From Siphonodentalium dalli (Eukaryota; Mollusca; Scaphopoda; Gadilida; Siphonodentaliidae): a stretch of 64,000 bases of DNA. The position numbers and the translations under genes are program-made. Shown piece after piece: positions 1 through 10,118 of the stretch (the first letter of the stretch is position 1; each line of letters opens with the position of its first letter). Below the pieces are notes generated by a model. It made no database searches. It was given only the letters and a program-made list of their open reading frames with translations, and was not told where the DNA came from. The stretch covers positions 253,270,484 to 253,334,483 of the forward strand of contig CP136064.1 in NCBI GenBank assembly GCA_032622095.1, in the 5' to 3' direction.

Positions 1-430
1 AAATTATTCATCACCATGGAACGATTCCTACGGAAGAGTGAACGTTTCATGAGCCTTGTCATAGTGTATATGTCAGCTCATTTTTAGGCAGCTAATCAAT
101 AGTGGTTTAATGTTCTATAAATCTAACATTGTTCACAGTTATAAATTGTGCTATATGGTTTACGGTTTAGATACTTCTGGATATAGCATAACTAAATATG
201 ATTCTAAAGCTCCCAATTTTGAGGCAACATCATATTAACAGAATAGACTTTCTCTCAATAGAGACAAAATGCCGAAGTTGTCAGAATACTATGTATTTGT
301 GAATAGGACATTGTCTATTCAGAGACAAATTGGTATTGAACTTGCAGATAGGTACATGTACGTGTAATTTGAAATTGAGTTTCTGCTTCTTCATGTCATA
401 CTAAATTGACGATAAATTGCAATTTTCTGA
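1..430. repeat. dispersed repeat W, copy 1
   Basis: Two stretches recur at 6290-6640: bases 1-65 (shared wording 'tttcatgagccttgtcata') match 6575-6640, and about 280-420 (shared 'tgagtttctgcttcttcatg') match 6295-6430. The order of the two parts differs between copies, so these look like pieces of a longer or tandem unit. No coding potential is seen. The class is unknown. Confidence 0.55.
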
Positions 431-431
431 C

Positions 432-885
432 TTAAAGGTACTCAATCCAATCAGAGGGTCCCCATATCAAGATACAACAACAATAACAACATTTCTTCAA
501 AATACGCTTTAGTTATCAGAATCGATTAATTGCAACAAAATAATGCTAACCACTGTCACCTATGGTATCAAATTTCCCAAAATGTGTTATCAACATTTTG
601 TTCAACGAAATATGACCGTATTATCACTTGAGTATTCACGAAATTTGGTCGTATTACCACTTGTTTTTAGAGTTATTCATCTTCATATGCAAGTTTGACC
701 GAGACCATTCATTTGACGGCGTGTTTCTGGGCCACAAACAATTGAAATAACAAACTTCAAAAATCGATATCTGATCACTCTGAGCTTTGATAGGCAGGTT
801 CCTCCACTCGAATCAGCTATTTTTTACCCCCCGAAGCCAAAGAAATAGTAGTTTAGTGGTGTTTAATGAGATTGAGTACCTTTAA
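432..885 (-). mobile_element. family E TIR element, copy 1
   Basis: This element of about 454 bp begins TTAAAGGTACTCAATC and ends with its exact reverse complement. The interior matches, on the opposite strand, the copies at 8721-9175 and 45068-45499 (shared 'gatatctgatcactctgagc', 'ttagagttattcatcttcat'). No long ORF is present, so it is a non-autonomous DNA transposon (MITE-like). The target duplication is ambiguous because the TIR itself begins TTAA. Confidence 0.75.
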
Positions 886-1026
886 TAAATTCTTTATTTT
901 ATTCAATACTCTTGATTGGTAAAGATTGACTGGTTTTGTGGGAAGGGATCCAAAAGTTTCATATTCATATAAAAGGTGGTGATAAGTTTTTATGTATGGG
1001 TTAGATTCCATGTATTATCTTCATCC

Positions 1027-1580
1027 TCTGATCTGCACACCAGTAGAAAGTGCCTACTTTTGATATGTATCTTTTGGTTTCATCTGATAAATTTAGATTA
1101 TACATGTATAGCAGATATGGCACAGTAGCACGTTATATATACGTCTCCGAAACATGCCGAACGTTGCTCTTTGAACATGTCTGGGACTATACAACACACA
1201 AGGTGCCTATTTTTAGAAGCAAATTTAATTTTTTGAGACGGTGCAATTTTTTTTTAGATTGGGTGGGATTCGAACCCCGGCCCATTATGTTTTTATATAA
1301 CATGCTACTGTGCCATATCTGCTATATATACACAGAATAGAGACCTTAAAATGTCCATATAGTGTCCTAAGTACGACCTCTGAATACAGCGGCCATTTGA
1401 GCTTCCTTTTTTGGGGTGGCTTCGGTGGCCATGTGGTATTGACGTCGGACTTTGAGTCGCAAGGCATGCTCGCCGTCATGGGCCAGGGTTCGAATCCCAC
1501 CCAATCTCAAACAAAAATTTGCTTTTAGATTATACATTTCTGGGTGTGAAAATGCAACTTCTCACTGTTTTATCTATAAG
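1027..1580. repeat. tRNA-derived SINE-like repeat in inverted arrangement
   Basis: A pol-III type B box, GGTTCGAATCC, lies at 1487-1497. An A-box-like TGGCCATGTGG lies at 1426-1436. Between them is an anticodon-loop-like segment (GGACTTTGAGTC). A second T-arm-like segment lies on the minus strand at about 1260-1285 (ggttcgaatcccaccc in reverse). Around 1090-1140 and 1296-1331, 'gatatggcacagtagca' is repeated in inverted orientation. The acceptor stem does not pair, so this is not a functional tRNA. It is best read as tRNA-derived SINE sequence, perhaps two copies head to head. Confidence 0.5.
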
Positions 1581-1597
1581 TTAATCATCCCAGAATA

Positions 1598-1684
1598 CAG
1601 TAATGCCTTAAATATTATTGACTCATTAACCACTGCAGAATTATGGGTAATTTTTCAGGATTTAGTCGGAAATATGGCTTGTTA
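1598..1684 (+). mobile_element. family D palindromic MITE, single arm
   Basis: This is one arm of the D palindrome, from CAGTAATGCC to 'aatatggcttgtta', preceded by TA. The second arm is missing. It shows more substitutions than other copies (atattattgactcattaac), consistent with an old, decayed copy. Confidence 0.7.
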
Positions 1685-1734
1685 CACGCGTATAAAGTAA
1701 TATGGGTAAGCATTATTAAATTGTGTGGTAGGAA

Positions 1735-2167
1735 CAAGCCTCGATATAGTGTGTCTGATGCGTGCAGAATGAGATCCCCAAAGGGTGATGTTAGTGTCGC
1801 TATCCCACACAACAGTCGCTATCCCACACAACGGGAACCTCATTCTGCTTGGGCCTCAACTGCTATGGGAAACCAAGGATCAGATTGAAGTTCCCCAGTT
1901 GAAGTTGGTTATGTTCACCCATTAGTCACCTTGATTATGCAATTTATCTCCTGCAAGTTAAGGGGACATAGAAACTGAACCGAAAGGAAATAGTAACTTT
2001 AATTTGAGACTATATATACTTTCCAGAAGATGAGGCCTAAGCAGAATGAGGTCCCCAGAGGGTTTATTTTGGTGACGCTAAATTCACCCTCTGAGGACCT
2101 CATTCTGCAAATGTCAGACACACTATAACCAGGCTTGGTTAGGAATATAACCAGGCTTGGTTAGGAA
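1735..2167 (+). mobile_element. family C hAT-like MITE, copy C1
   Basis: The element runs CAAGCC (1735) to GGCTTG (2137) and is flanked by GGTAGGAA and GTTAGGAA, an 8-bp target duplication with one mismatch. Each end carries an internal palindrome with arms 'gcagaatgaggtcccc' and 'ggggacctcattctgc'. The middle is shared with C3, C5, C7 and C9. The terminal 'ataaccaggcttggttagga' is duplicated in tandem (2126-2167). It is non-coding. 8-bp duplications with CA...TG ends are typical of hAT elements. Confidence 0.8.
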
Positions 2168-2708
2168 GATGGGGGAAACAAATCATATCTTTATTTATCA
2201 TATGAATCATTATTTACGTTGGAAAGTATGTCATAAATCAATTTCATATCAATTACTAGTTCATATCACCTTCCGATAATTTGATTGGTTTGTTGACAAA
2301 AAGTGTGTTCTGAATGGCAGCCGGGGCCGAGCCGCATCTCTTAACTAAATGCAGGTCAAATTCGTGCGCGTCAATCAACGCGATGCCGAAATTCTCGCAA
2401 TTATAATCTTGAAATATATAGTTTTGGACATTGTTATACGATAAATAGAATATGTAATTCGTATTTATCTATAATAAACATACGATATAATGTCACAAAC
2501 TGAGAACAGAATAGCGCACTATATCTTCGCGTGTATATTATTTCTGCTAGTTCACCAGGTGTAATTGGGCTTCCTGTGCAATGAAGTGACGTCACATTAA
2601 CCTTTTGCTGCCGATGTCATATAGCTATTTAGTGATTTGTGTGCGTTTTGGACATCATAATCAATTTATAGGTGTCAAATGATATAAAATAGAATATGTA
2701 ATTCGTGT
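2168..2708. other. no gene seen
   Basis: AT-rich sequence without a recognisable gene. A direct repeat 'aaatagaatatgtaattcg' occurs at about 2446 and 2688, the second copy just outside the fold-back at 2709. Confidence 0.5.
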
Positions 2709-2821
2709 TTCTCTCATATGATATTTATGAAACTCGTCACGAATTTTCAGTTTTCTCTCGGCGGAGGCTCGAGAAAACTGAAAATTCTTAGACTCGTTTC
2801 ATAAATATCATATGAGAGAAA
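2709..2821. repeat. fold-back palindrome
   Basis: The arms 'ctctcatatgatatttatga' and its reverse complement (2793-2818), plus 'gaattttcagttttctc' and its partner, form an imperfect hairpin of about 110 bp centred near 2765. It abuts the TIR element that starts at 2822, and may be a separate fold-back insertion or part of that element's end. Confidence 0.7.
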
Positions 2822-4060
2822 CCACCCCATGCATCTGGATATGCTCGTAGCGGAATAACCACATGGCCCGCGATTTGCACACCGTTCACGGTTAGACACA
2901 TGTTGCACCGAAACCAACACATACCAGTGGTATTATTTGTGGCTATAATTTACCCAACTGTACATCAAACTTCTTTAAACATGGACGCAGTTTAATCCTA
3001 TTTTACTGGGAAGTTAGGCCAAAAATTGTGGCAAAATTTGCATTTCTTACATAAAATTTCGATTTCTGTGGCAACAGCCCAGACAATCTAGTCTTTGCAT
3101 ACATTGCTATTTCCGCGGATATTCCCTTAACCCTTTACCCAACAAACCGGCCAAAACCGGCCAAATAAATCTTCAACAGCCTAAAATATCTTCGGTCTGT
3201 CTCAATAGAACCATACGAATATGGATATCATTGGAACCGGCTCCTTGACCACATTGTGATAGTTACAGTTATGCCCTGTGCCAATGCATTCTCTTATATA
3301 TGCGAGTCGACCATAGGTCGCCTTGCATATATAAGAGAATGCATTGGCCTAAAAAAAACATTTTTTCTTACATTCTTTAACAATTTTATAATTTTTAATG
3401 TGTTAAGCCAATGCATTCTCTTATATATGCGAGTCGACCTATGGTCGACTCGCATATATAAGAGAATGCATTGGCACAGGGCCCTTCTGTTGGGTAAAGG
3501 GTTAATATAATAGACAACATTTCCAGTCATGTATCTACATTTTCCATAGTAAAAAATAACCATATATGCAGGTCATAGCAAGTAAATATGGTATGTCTAT
3601 AGCAGTGATATGATGTTTACTATAGACATACCCCAAAATCGAGTGAGTGCCTCCATGGAAACTAATTTTTCGGGCACTAATATGATTGCCATCGCAAACA
3701 TGTCCAGTTCATTTTGAAGATAAGATATCATACTTTGAGAGGCTGTATGCTATATAATGTGTCAATACAAAGATTCATTAAAATTTGATAAAACTTGTAT
3801 TGAGTAAGTATTTTAGGTCATAATTTTCGTATAAAACCCGATTATCGAACAGTAATATGCAAATTGCGGAAACCACAACCGCTCATTTCTGTAGAACGAT
3901 TATATCGCTGTTAACGTTAAAAAAAATCAAGGTAAAATACACCGTGTTTTTATGAAATAACTTACGACAACTAAAGACGATGTGCAAATCGCGGGCCATG
4001 TGGTTATTCCGCTACGAGCATGTCTTCCGCTACAAGCATATCCGGATGCATGGGGTGGAA
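2822..4060. mobile_element. TIR element R, with family A copy inside
   Basis: The left end (2822-2882, 'ccaccccatgcatctggata', 'gcggaataaccacatggccc') returns as reverse complement at about 3981-4060, giving TIRs of roughly 60 bp. The right TIR carries a small internal duplication (ccgctacgagcat / ccgctacaagcat). Without the nested A1 (3127-3505) the element is about 0.86 kb. There is no transposase ORF. The superfamily is not determined. Confidence 0.65.
3127..3505 (+). mobile_element. family A TTAA hairpin MITE, copy A1
   Basis: The element is flanked by TTAA on both sides, with TIR CCCTTTACCCAACA and its complement, as in piggyBac-type elements. Architecture: the TIR; two 11-bp 'accggccaaa' units; about 110 bp of unique sequence ('tatcttcggtctgtctcaat'); hairpin 1 (69 bp, stem 'gccaatgcattctcttatat'); an A/T-rich spacer; hairpin 2, which is the reverse complement of hairpin 1; then the right TIR. 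Here the spacer is shortened relative to other copies. There is no transposase, so mobilisation in trans is implied. It is inserted inside element R. Confidence 0.9.
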
Positions 4061-4259
4061 ACACTCGTTTCATATTCTCTATTTATGGACTGTTGTTGGG
4101 AGTTGAATTTACATGGCTGTCTTGAAGCTACTGGCTGGTAATCTGTCAGGTGGCTGACACTGAAATGTTTTTTTTAACAACTCCTCAGTTGTTGAAACTT
4201 ACATGGCCTGTCATGTTCTGTCTCTTTCTTGGATGCAAGTGTCCTGTAGTCATCCTCGA

Positions 4260-4508
4260 ACCTGTGTACCAGTAATCATCCATCCTGTGTACCAGTAATC
4301 ATCCGTCCTGTGTACCAATCTTCTTCCATCCTGTGTACCAGTCTTCTTCCATCCTGTGTACCAGTAATCATCCATCCTGTGTACCAGTCTTCTTCCATCA
4401 TGGGTACCAGTCATCTTTCATCCTGTGTACCAGTCATCTTCCATCCGGTGTACCAGTCATCTTCCATCCTGTGTACCGGTCATCTTCTATCCTGTGTACC
4501 AGTCAATT
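4260..4508. repeat. 23-bp minisatellite, left block
   Basis: About eleven units of roughly 'tgtgtaccagtcatcttcca' plus 3 bases, spaced exactly 23 bp where checked (4263, 4286, 4309). The open frames through it are a by-product of stop-free units. The same array resumes at 6094 after a 1.6-kb insertion. Confidence 0.9.
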
Positions 4509-6093
4509 CCCTTGCAAAAAGAAATCCGAGCTTTTTTAAAGAAGTTTGGGAATCCTAGGAATTCATAGGATTTCCAAGGTTTGAACCAAGCTTTTTGAAT
4601 GATAAAATGTACTCTTCAACAAAGTTTGGAAATCCTTGGTTGGAACCTTGGTAAAGCTAAGTAAAGCTTGGATTTAAATTTTACCAAGCTTTACCAAGGT
4701 TGTAACATAAAGTGAAACTATGGAAAAGCTTGGAAATTCTTGACTCAGTGTCAACTAAACCTTGGTAAAGCTAAGTAAAGCTTGGATCTAATATTTACCA
4801 AGCTTTACCAAGGTTGTCACATGAAGTTGGAAATCCTTGGAAATCCTTGGAAAAGCTTGGTAAAGCTTAGTCATAGGCCACATGACTGGGTCACATGACT
4901 ATGCAGACGTCACTGTTGTCTGTGGCAGCATTTTGAATCAACTGTTGCACTGAGTTTAAATCCATGTTTTATCACAACAATTTTCAGGTAAATTATTGTT
5001 TGTGTGGCCCTAATGTTTTCTATTTGACTATGGTTGTACATGTAGTGCTATTTTTATTTATGATATTATTTTAATGATTGTTTTACCATATCCAAGACTG
5101 ACCTTAAGGACCACTATTTACTTTTTCATTCCAAAGGCTTAATTGTCTCTATCATTATTTATTTTTAGCTAATTTATCTAATTTAACTGTTTTATCACAC
5201 TCCAAATACCTCAGATCCATAAAAATATACCTGTGAATATTATCCTATACATTATACATGGTATAACTTCATAAGGTATCATTTATCTCAATCTACATAG
5301 AATAAAATAATTCTGACTGTAAAGTGAACTTTGAATGAATAATAGCTTGAACGATTATATGGCATGGTTCATGACTGTTGTAAATTTCAAGAGATTGTAT
5401 CATTAATAATGATATTGTCAAAGTTGAAGCCTTTGCAGTGTCATTAGAGATTTTCACCTTTTAAATACAAAACAATTGCAAACTTGGTAAAGCTTGGTAA
5501 AGCTGGGTTGCAACCTTGGTGAAGGTCGTTTACAACCTTGGTAAAGCTTGGTAAAGTTAGGTTGGAAAGCTTGGTAAAGCTAGGTAAAGCTTGGTAAAGC
5601 TAGGTAAAGCTTGGTAAAGCTAGGCTGGAACCTTGGTAAAGCTAGGCTGGAACCTTGGTAAAGCTAGGTAAAGCTAGATTGGAAACCTTGGTAAAGCTTG
5701 GTAAAGTTAAGTTGTAAAACTTGGTAAAGCTTGGTAAAGCTAGGCTGGAACCTTGGTAAAGCTTGGTAAAGCTAGGCTGGAACCTTGGTAAAGCTAGGCT
5801 GGAACCTTGGTAAAGCTAGGCTGGAACCTTGGTAAAGCTAGATTGGAAACCTTGGTAAAGCTTGGAAAAGTTATGATTAAGATTTTGTATAGCTTGGAAA
5901 TCCTTGGATGAGCTCGGTTGAATTTGCTGAGTTATTCCAAGGTTTTCTGAACTTGAAACGTTCCAATACCGCCCCAAGGATTTCCAAGCTTTTCCAAGGT
6001 CTCTGATCCTAGGTTATCCTAGGAATTCCAAGGAATTTTCCTAACTTTTCCAAGGTTTCATTCCTAGGATATCCTAGGACATTTTGGTAAGGG
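4509..6093. mobile_element. satellite-like insertion I splitting a minisatellite
   Basis: This 1.6-kb block interrupts the 23-bp array. Its ends are related inverted sequences (CCCTTGCAAAAAGAAATCC on the left; CCCTTACCAAAATGTCC reading inward from the right). The interior is built from short words 'ccttggtaaagc', 'aagcttggtaaagctagg' and 'ccaagctttaccaagg', which contain the self-complementary AAGCTT. 4600-4870 is arranged as inverted pairs and 5480-5880 as tandem runs. The central part (4890-5460) is AT-rich and unique. There is no gene. Confidence 0.65.
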
Positions 6094-6255
6094 CTCTTCT
6101 ATCATGTGTACCAGTCTACTTCCATCATGGGTACCAGTCATCTTTCATCCTGTGTACCGGTCATCTTCCATCATGTGTATCAGTCATCTTCCATCATGTG
6201 TACCAGTCATCTTCCATCATGTGTACCAGTCAACTTCCATCCTGGATACCTTCCC
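6094..6255. repeat. 23-bp minisatellite, right block
   Basis: About six units of the same 23-bp repeat as 4260-4508 ('gtgtaccagtcatcttccat'), ending in a degenerate unit ('ctggataccttccctc'). Confidence 0.85.
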
Positions 6256-6289
6256 TCTCGCCACCAATGTATAAAATTTCTGAATAGGA

Positions 6290-6640
6290 TTGTCAGAATA
6301 TTTTTCAATGCTTTGACATTTTACAATGTTTACCATCTATTATGAAAGAAATTGATATTGAATTTGCAAATAGGTAATATGAACATGAGTTTCTGCTTGT
6401 CATGTTTTTATGCACATTTTCACTCAATGCTCTAGTTGAAATTAGTATTTACTGACATAGAGAGCGGTGTTTCCGCTCCCCAGGTCTTCTTTATACTAAT
6501 AAAGTTATTTGATTTTCTAGGGTCAGGTTAGTGTACTTCTGACGGCTCACTTTAGAATGTGAAATAGCATAAAGTTACTCATCAACATGGAACAATTACT
6601 GCAGAAGAGTGAAAGTTTCATGAGCCTTGTCATAGGATAG
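6290..6640. repeat. dispersed repeat W, copy 2
   Basis: 6295-6430 and 6575-6640 match two parts of 1-430. The retrotransposon fragment at 6640 follows directly after 'catgagccttgtcata', which in copy 1 continues differently. This marks the retrotransposon insertion point in W. Confidence 0.5.
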
Positions 6641-7605
6641 GATAGGATATTTTATTTAAATATACACATATTAATGCATAATACATTTAACAAATATTAT
6701 GTTGTATATTCGAGGGGTGGCATAGTCAGGCTAGACTGTCTTACTGCCACCCCCTTAAAAATGAAAAGATGTTATGATAGGCGGTCGTGATTTCTTGTAC
6801 AATGCACGGCTATATAATTATGTATCACACAATGGTTGTATTATATACATGGAGGGTATACGTCTAGATAAATCGTTTATTGGTTACTCGATGGTTTGTC
6901 TCTTGTCAGTGGGTTGTTCCTTGAAAGTCGAGTAGGAATGTACTGAGTGAGGTTGAGGATTGCGGTATGGGGGAAGTCACTTATTGAGGAGCTACCACAC
7001 AGTCGGGACATCTTTGATTGTTGCATTTAATTGTTGCAGCATATTTTTTAATGCAATCGGCATGTAAACATCGTTTAAATGTGTGTCTGGATTGGTATGA
7101 TGTAAATTCGTTATCTAAGTTGTTCCAAATAGTTGGAAAGGAATGAAATGGTAGTTGTTGGGACCAAGATGTTCTTGTTTTTTTTTTAAATAGTGGGTGC
7201 TTTTGCCGGGTGGCTGGTCCGGTTTTCCGTTTGGAAAACATGTCGGTAAATGATTCTATTAAACGCATATGATACCAATCATGCATGAAAACAGCCGCTT
7301 GTACTTTGTGGATGTCGTAGATTTTGAGTATATTTCTTTTTTAAAGAGAGGTTCTGTGTGGCTTCTATATTTCTTATTACATATAACTCGTATTGCGCGT
7401 TTTTGAAGCATGATAATTTTTTTGACCGCAGGGACGTGTCCCCATATTTGAACACCGTAGACTAAATGACTTTGTATTAGAGCATAATATAATGTTTTAA
7501 GTGCGCTACCAGGAAAGAAGTGTTTAGCTTTATTGATGTGGTATATGGCATTCACCATTTTTGAACAAACAGAGGACACGTATATGTATACAATGTGCGG
7601 TGCAC
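6640..7605 (-). pseudogene. 5'-truncated non-LTR retrotransposon, RT C-terminal part
   Basis: Read on the minus strand, 7605-7259 encodes the region after the catalytic core of a LINE reverse transcriptase. Recognisable wording includes 'ALKTLYYALIQSHLVYG', 'QIWG' and 'LQKRAIRVIC', typical of the RT thumb/connection of jockey- and CR1-like elements. A frameshift near 7270 moves the reading to a second frame (7286-6981), which carries the usual C-terminal wording (PTIWNNLD, HTFKRCL) and ends with a CNNQRCPDC cysteine cluster. The catalytic FADD motif and everything upstream are absent, as expected for 5' truncation. The 3' end is a short tandem tail (tatcc units on the minus strand, 6638-6660). 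It is dead, and the clade is not determined. Confidence 0.85.
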
Positions 7606-8039
7606 TTGTTCAACTTAGAATTCACCTGAATACAAGTAAAGATTAGGGCGTATTTCGCTTCGCCCCAGCAATGCTCTTGTTATCATATATTATCACATTT
7701 GTATTGAATTGTAAGATATTTACCAAAAAAGCAAATTTATTTTTAAATTGCAGGGTTGCATATAGAGTGTTCGTGATTGTGGAATTTTGTGGGTGCAGTG
7801 TTTCTTCTTGGTTGATAAAGACCATAAAATGCTAATCTCAAATTTATCTACTGGCTTCTTCAATGTGTTTTTGACAGCTAGGGTTGGGAACACTTCAACA
7901 TTTTTTATTGTAATAAAAATTTAGAAACTGTTTCCGGACCCCTGTGGTTATTTGTGTCTAATAGGATTGGCTTTTTAAGAAATAGAGCATTTCACCAAGC
8001 AATAGGCGATATTGTGGGTTTGGCTACTAGTGTAACTTG
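7606..8039. other. no gene seen
   Basis: AT-rich sequence with only short open frames (for example a 60-codon frame on the minus strand at 7643-7825) that resemble nothing I recognise. Confidence 0.5.
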
Positions 8040-8290
8040 TATACTTGAGTTATTATGCCCATGTCACCCATAGTAGATTTGGGGTATATAGCCGAGGGCT
8101 CTGTCCATCCATCTGTCTGTCTGTATATGTGTCTGTCTGTCAGTCAGGTTCATCTGAACATATTACCTTGTAACATGGGTGTTAATTATCCGATTGTGTT
8201 GTCTTTTTGCATGGTGATAGCAAAGGTCAATGGAAAGGATACCCTCGACACCCTTATAGGTTTTTACAGGGTTCCAGACCTCCAGTAAAA
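8040..8290 (+). repeat. dispersed repeat K, copy 1
   Basis: Contains the K family signature 'tccatccatctgtctgtctg', followed further on by 'gatagcaaaggtcaatgg'. Related signature sequence recurs at 11755, 27425, 46290 and 56715. It is non-coding and its class is unknown. Confidence 0.45.
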
Positions 8291-8424
8291 ACAATATAAA
8301 AATTATATAATTAACATTCATTTTGGTTTTCTTTCCTGAAAACAACACTTGTGACATATATAACTAGGCTTAAACATCAAACAATGTCATTTTATAAACT
8401 CAGCAGGATTATTATACCTGGTTA

Positions 8425-9210
8425 TTAACAATTCTTTACTAAATACTCATTGATGAGTATCCCTCAGGAAATGTTCAGATAATGAATTCAACAATCGACA
8501 TTGTGCCGTTACGTCATTTGTTGCTGCTTATTATCTGAACATTTCCCACCTAAGAATATGAAATCTTCTGCACTTGTATTAGATTTTCATCTGTCTGTCA
8601 TCTGTTTTTATAACCTGAGTAAACCTCCAAATGAATAATAGACCAGTTTAATGTATACCTTTATTTATTTATCTATTAACTAATTTAATGAAAGGATCGA
8701 GAAATACATTTATTTATTTATTAAAGGTACTCAATCCGATTAAGCACCCCTCATTTACTATTTATTTGTCTTCGGGGTAAAAAATATTTGATTCGAGTCG
8801 AGGAACCCATCCATCAAAGCTCCAGAGTGTTCAGATATCGATTTTTGAAATCTGTTATTATTTTTCACCCACTGGAATATTTAGTGGCCCAGTAAAAGTC
8901 CATGAGAAGACCAAATAGCGGATGAAGATGGATAACTCTAAATCAAGTGGCTTTTTTGTGTCAGATCTTTGACAAACCGGAAAAATTTATTTGTACAAAA
9001 TGTTGACAAATAACAGGATTTGGGCAATTTTATACTATAGTGGACTGTTTGTTGTAGCTATAGTGGACTGTTTGTTGTAGCTATAGTGGACTGTTTGTTG
9101 TAGCATTATTTTGGGGCAATTAATCAACTGATAACTGAAGCAGAATTTCAAAAAAATCAGATTGAGTACCTTTAACTCAAGGAGAATCCATTTAGTAGAG
9201 AAAGGGTTAA
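8425..9210 (+). mobile_element. family G TTAA element with family E nested
   Basis: The left end TTAACAATTCTTTACTAAAT and the right end ATTTAGTAGAGAAAGGGTTAA are inverted relatives (consensus CCCTTTTTATACTAAAT). Inside is a short hairpin (8467-8547) with arms 'aaatgttcagataatgaatt' and 'ttattatctgaacattt'. The E element at 8721-9175 interrupts it; family relatives at 39290-39520 lack E at this place. Length without E is about 330 bp. There is no ORF. Confidence 0.6.
8721..9175 (+). mobile_element. family E TIR element, copy 2
   Basis: Perfect TTAAAGGTACTCAATC termini, 455 bp, essentially the same length as copy 1 on the opposite strand. It contains three tandem 23-bp units 'ctatagtggactgtttgttg' plus 'tag' (about 9035-9103); copy 3 has only one such unit. 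Non-coding. Confidence 0.85.
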
Positions 9211-9252
9211 TCATCAAAATTGTATGGAATAAATGTCTAGAAGATTCTATAT

Positions 9253-9413
9253 CATGTCACACCTGTGTCACATTCTATGTCACACCTGTGTCACATTCTA
9301 TGTCACACCTGTGTCACATTCTATGTCACACCTGTCACATTATATGTCACATTCTATGTCACACCTGTGTCACATTCTATGTCACACCTGTGTCACATTC
9401 TATGTCACACCTG
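9253..9413. repeat. 23-bp minisatellite
   Basis: About seven units of 'cacacctgtgtcacattcta' plus 'tgt' (23 bp), with one internally shortened pair near 9328-9360. All three plus-strand frames stay open, which explains the overlapping ORFs rich in 'CHTCHILCH'-like wording. Confidence 0.9.
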
Positions 9414-9863
9414 GCAATTTCAACATTCTTTTTTCTCTCTAAATTTTCCAGATTATCAGCAATCTATTAGTATAATGAGCTATATATTCCAATAACTCAT
9501 TTTCATGTACTGCAAAAGCCGGACACTGAACAGATTTGTTTTCTTAAGAGATTTTGGCATTAAATATCACATGAAAAATGATGATATATTGTGAACAGTC
9601 ATATATTATAATGGGAAAGTATTCAGCAAAAATTGATATATAGCTTGACATTCGCTATCATTTTTGGTTGAGTTATATATATAGTTGAAGAAATCGATGA
9701 AAATTCACTTTGATGTGATCGAGACAGCAAGCGGCATTCTTGCCACCATTTTCAAGCAATTTAAGATGTGGGTCCCTGGTCCTGTATTTTAGACACAAGA
9801 ATCTGAATAGAGAGTATAACATGTATCGTATAAATTCGTCGGGAACACTAAATATATCTTGAA
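9414..9863. other. no gene seen
   Basis: AT-rich sequence. Nothing recognisable on either strand. Confidence 0.5.
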
Positions 9864-10118
9864 CCCTTTCATGACTGGAGTTCCTGAAATTTTGCGAAAA
9901 ACCCTGTGCCAATGCATTCTCTTATATATGCGAGTCCCCCATAGGGTGCCTTGCATATATAAGAGAATGCATTGGCCTAACAATATTTCCCTTGATCTTG
10001 TAAGTCGGTGCATTCTCTTATATATGGGAGGCTCCCTGTGGGAGACTCGTATATATAAGAGAATACATTGGCACGGGGTCTTTAATGCTGCACCAGTCCA
10101 GCTCCCATCATGAAAGGG
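9864..10118 (+). mobile_element. family B hairpin MITE, copy B1
   Basis: TIR CCCTTTCATGACTGGAG and its complement CTCCCATCATGAAAGGG. The flanks are TGAA and TTGA, likely decayed TTAA. Two hairpins share the family A stem 'aatgcattctcttatatatg' but have different loops (tcccccatagggtg; ctccctgtgggag). Non-coding. Confidence 0.8.

Noticed and set aside
1420-1500. Functional tRNA gene
   Set aside because: B box and a plausible anticodon loop are present, but the acceptor stem does not pair and the T stem is incomplete. More likely SINE-derived.
9162-9495. Cys/His-rich frames suggesting zinc fingers
   Set aside because: All three frames through the 23-bp minisatellite give Cys/His-rich peptides because of the unit sequence. 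Finger spacing is absent.
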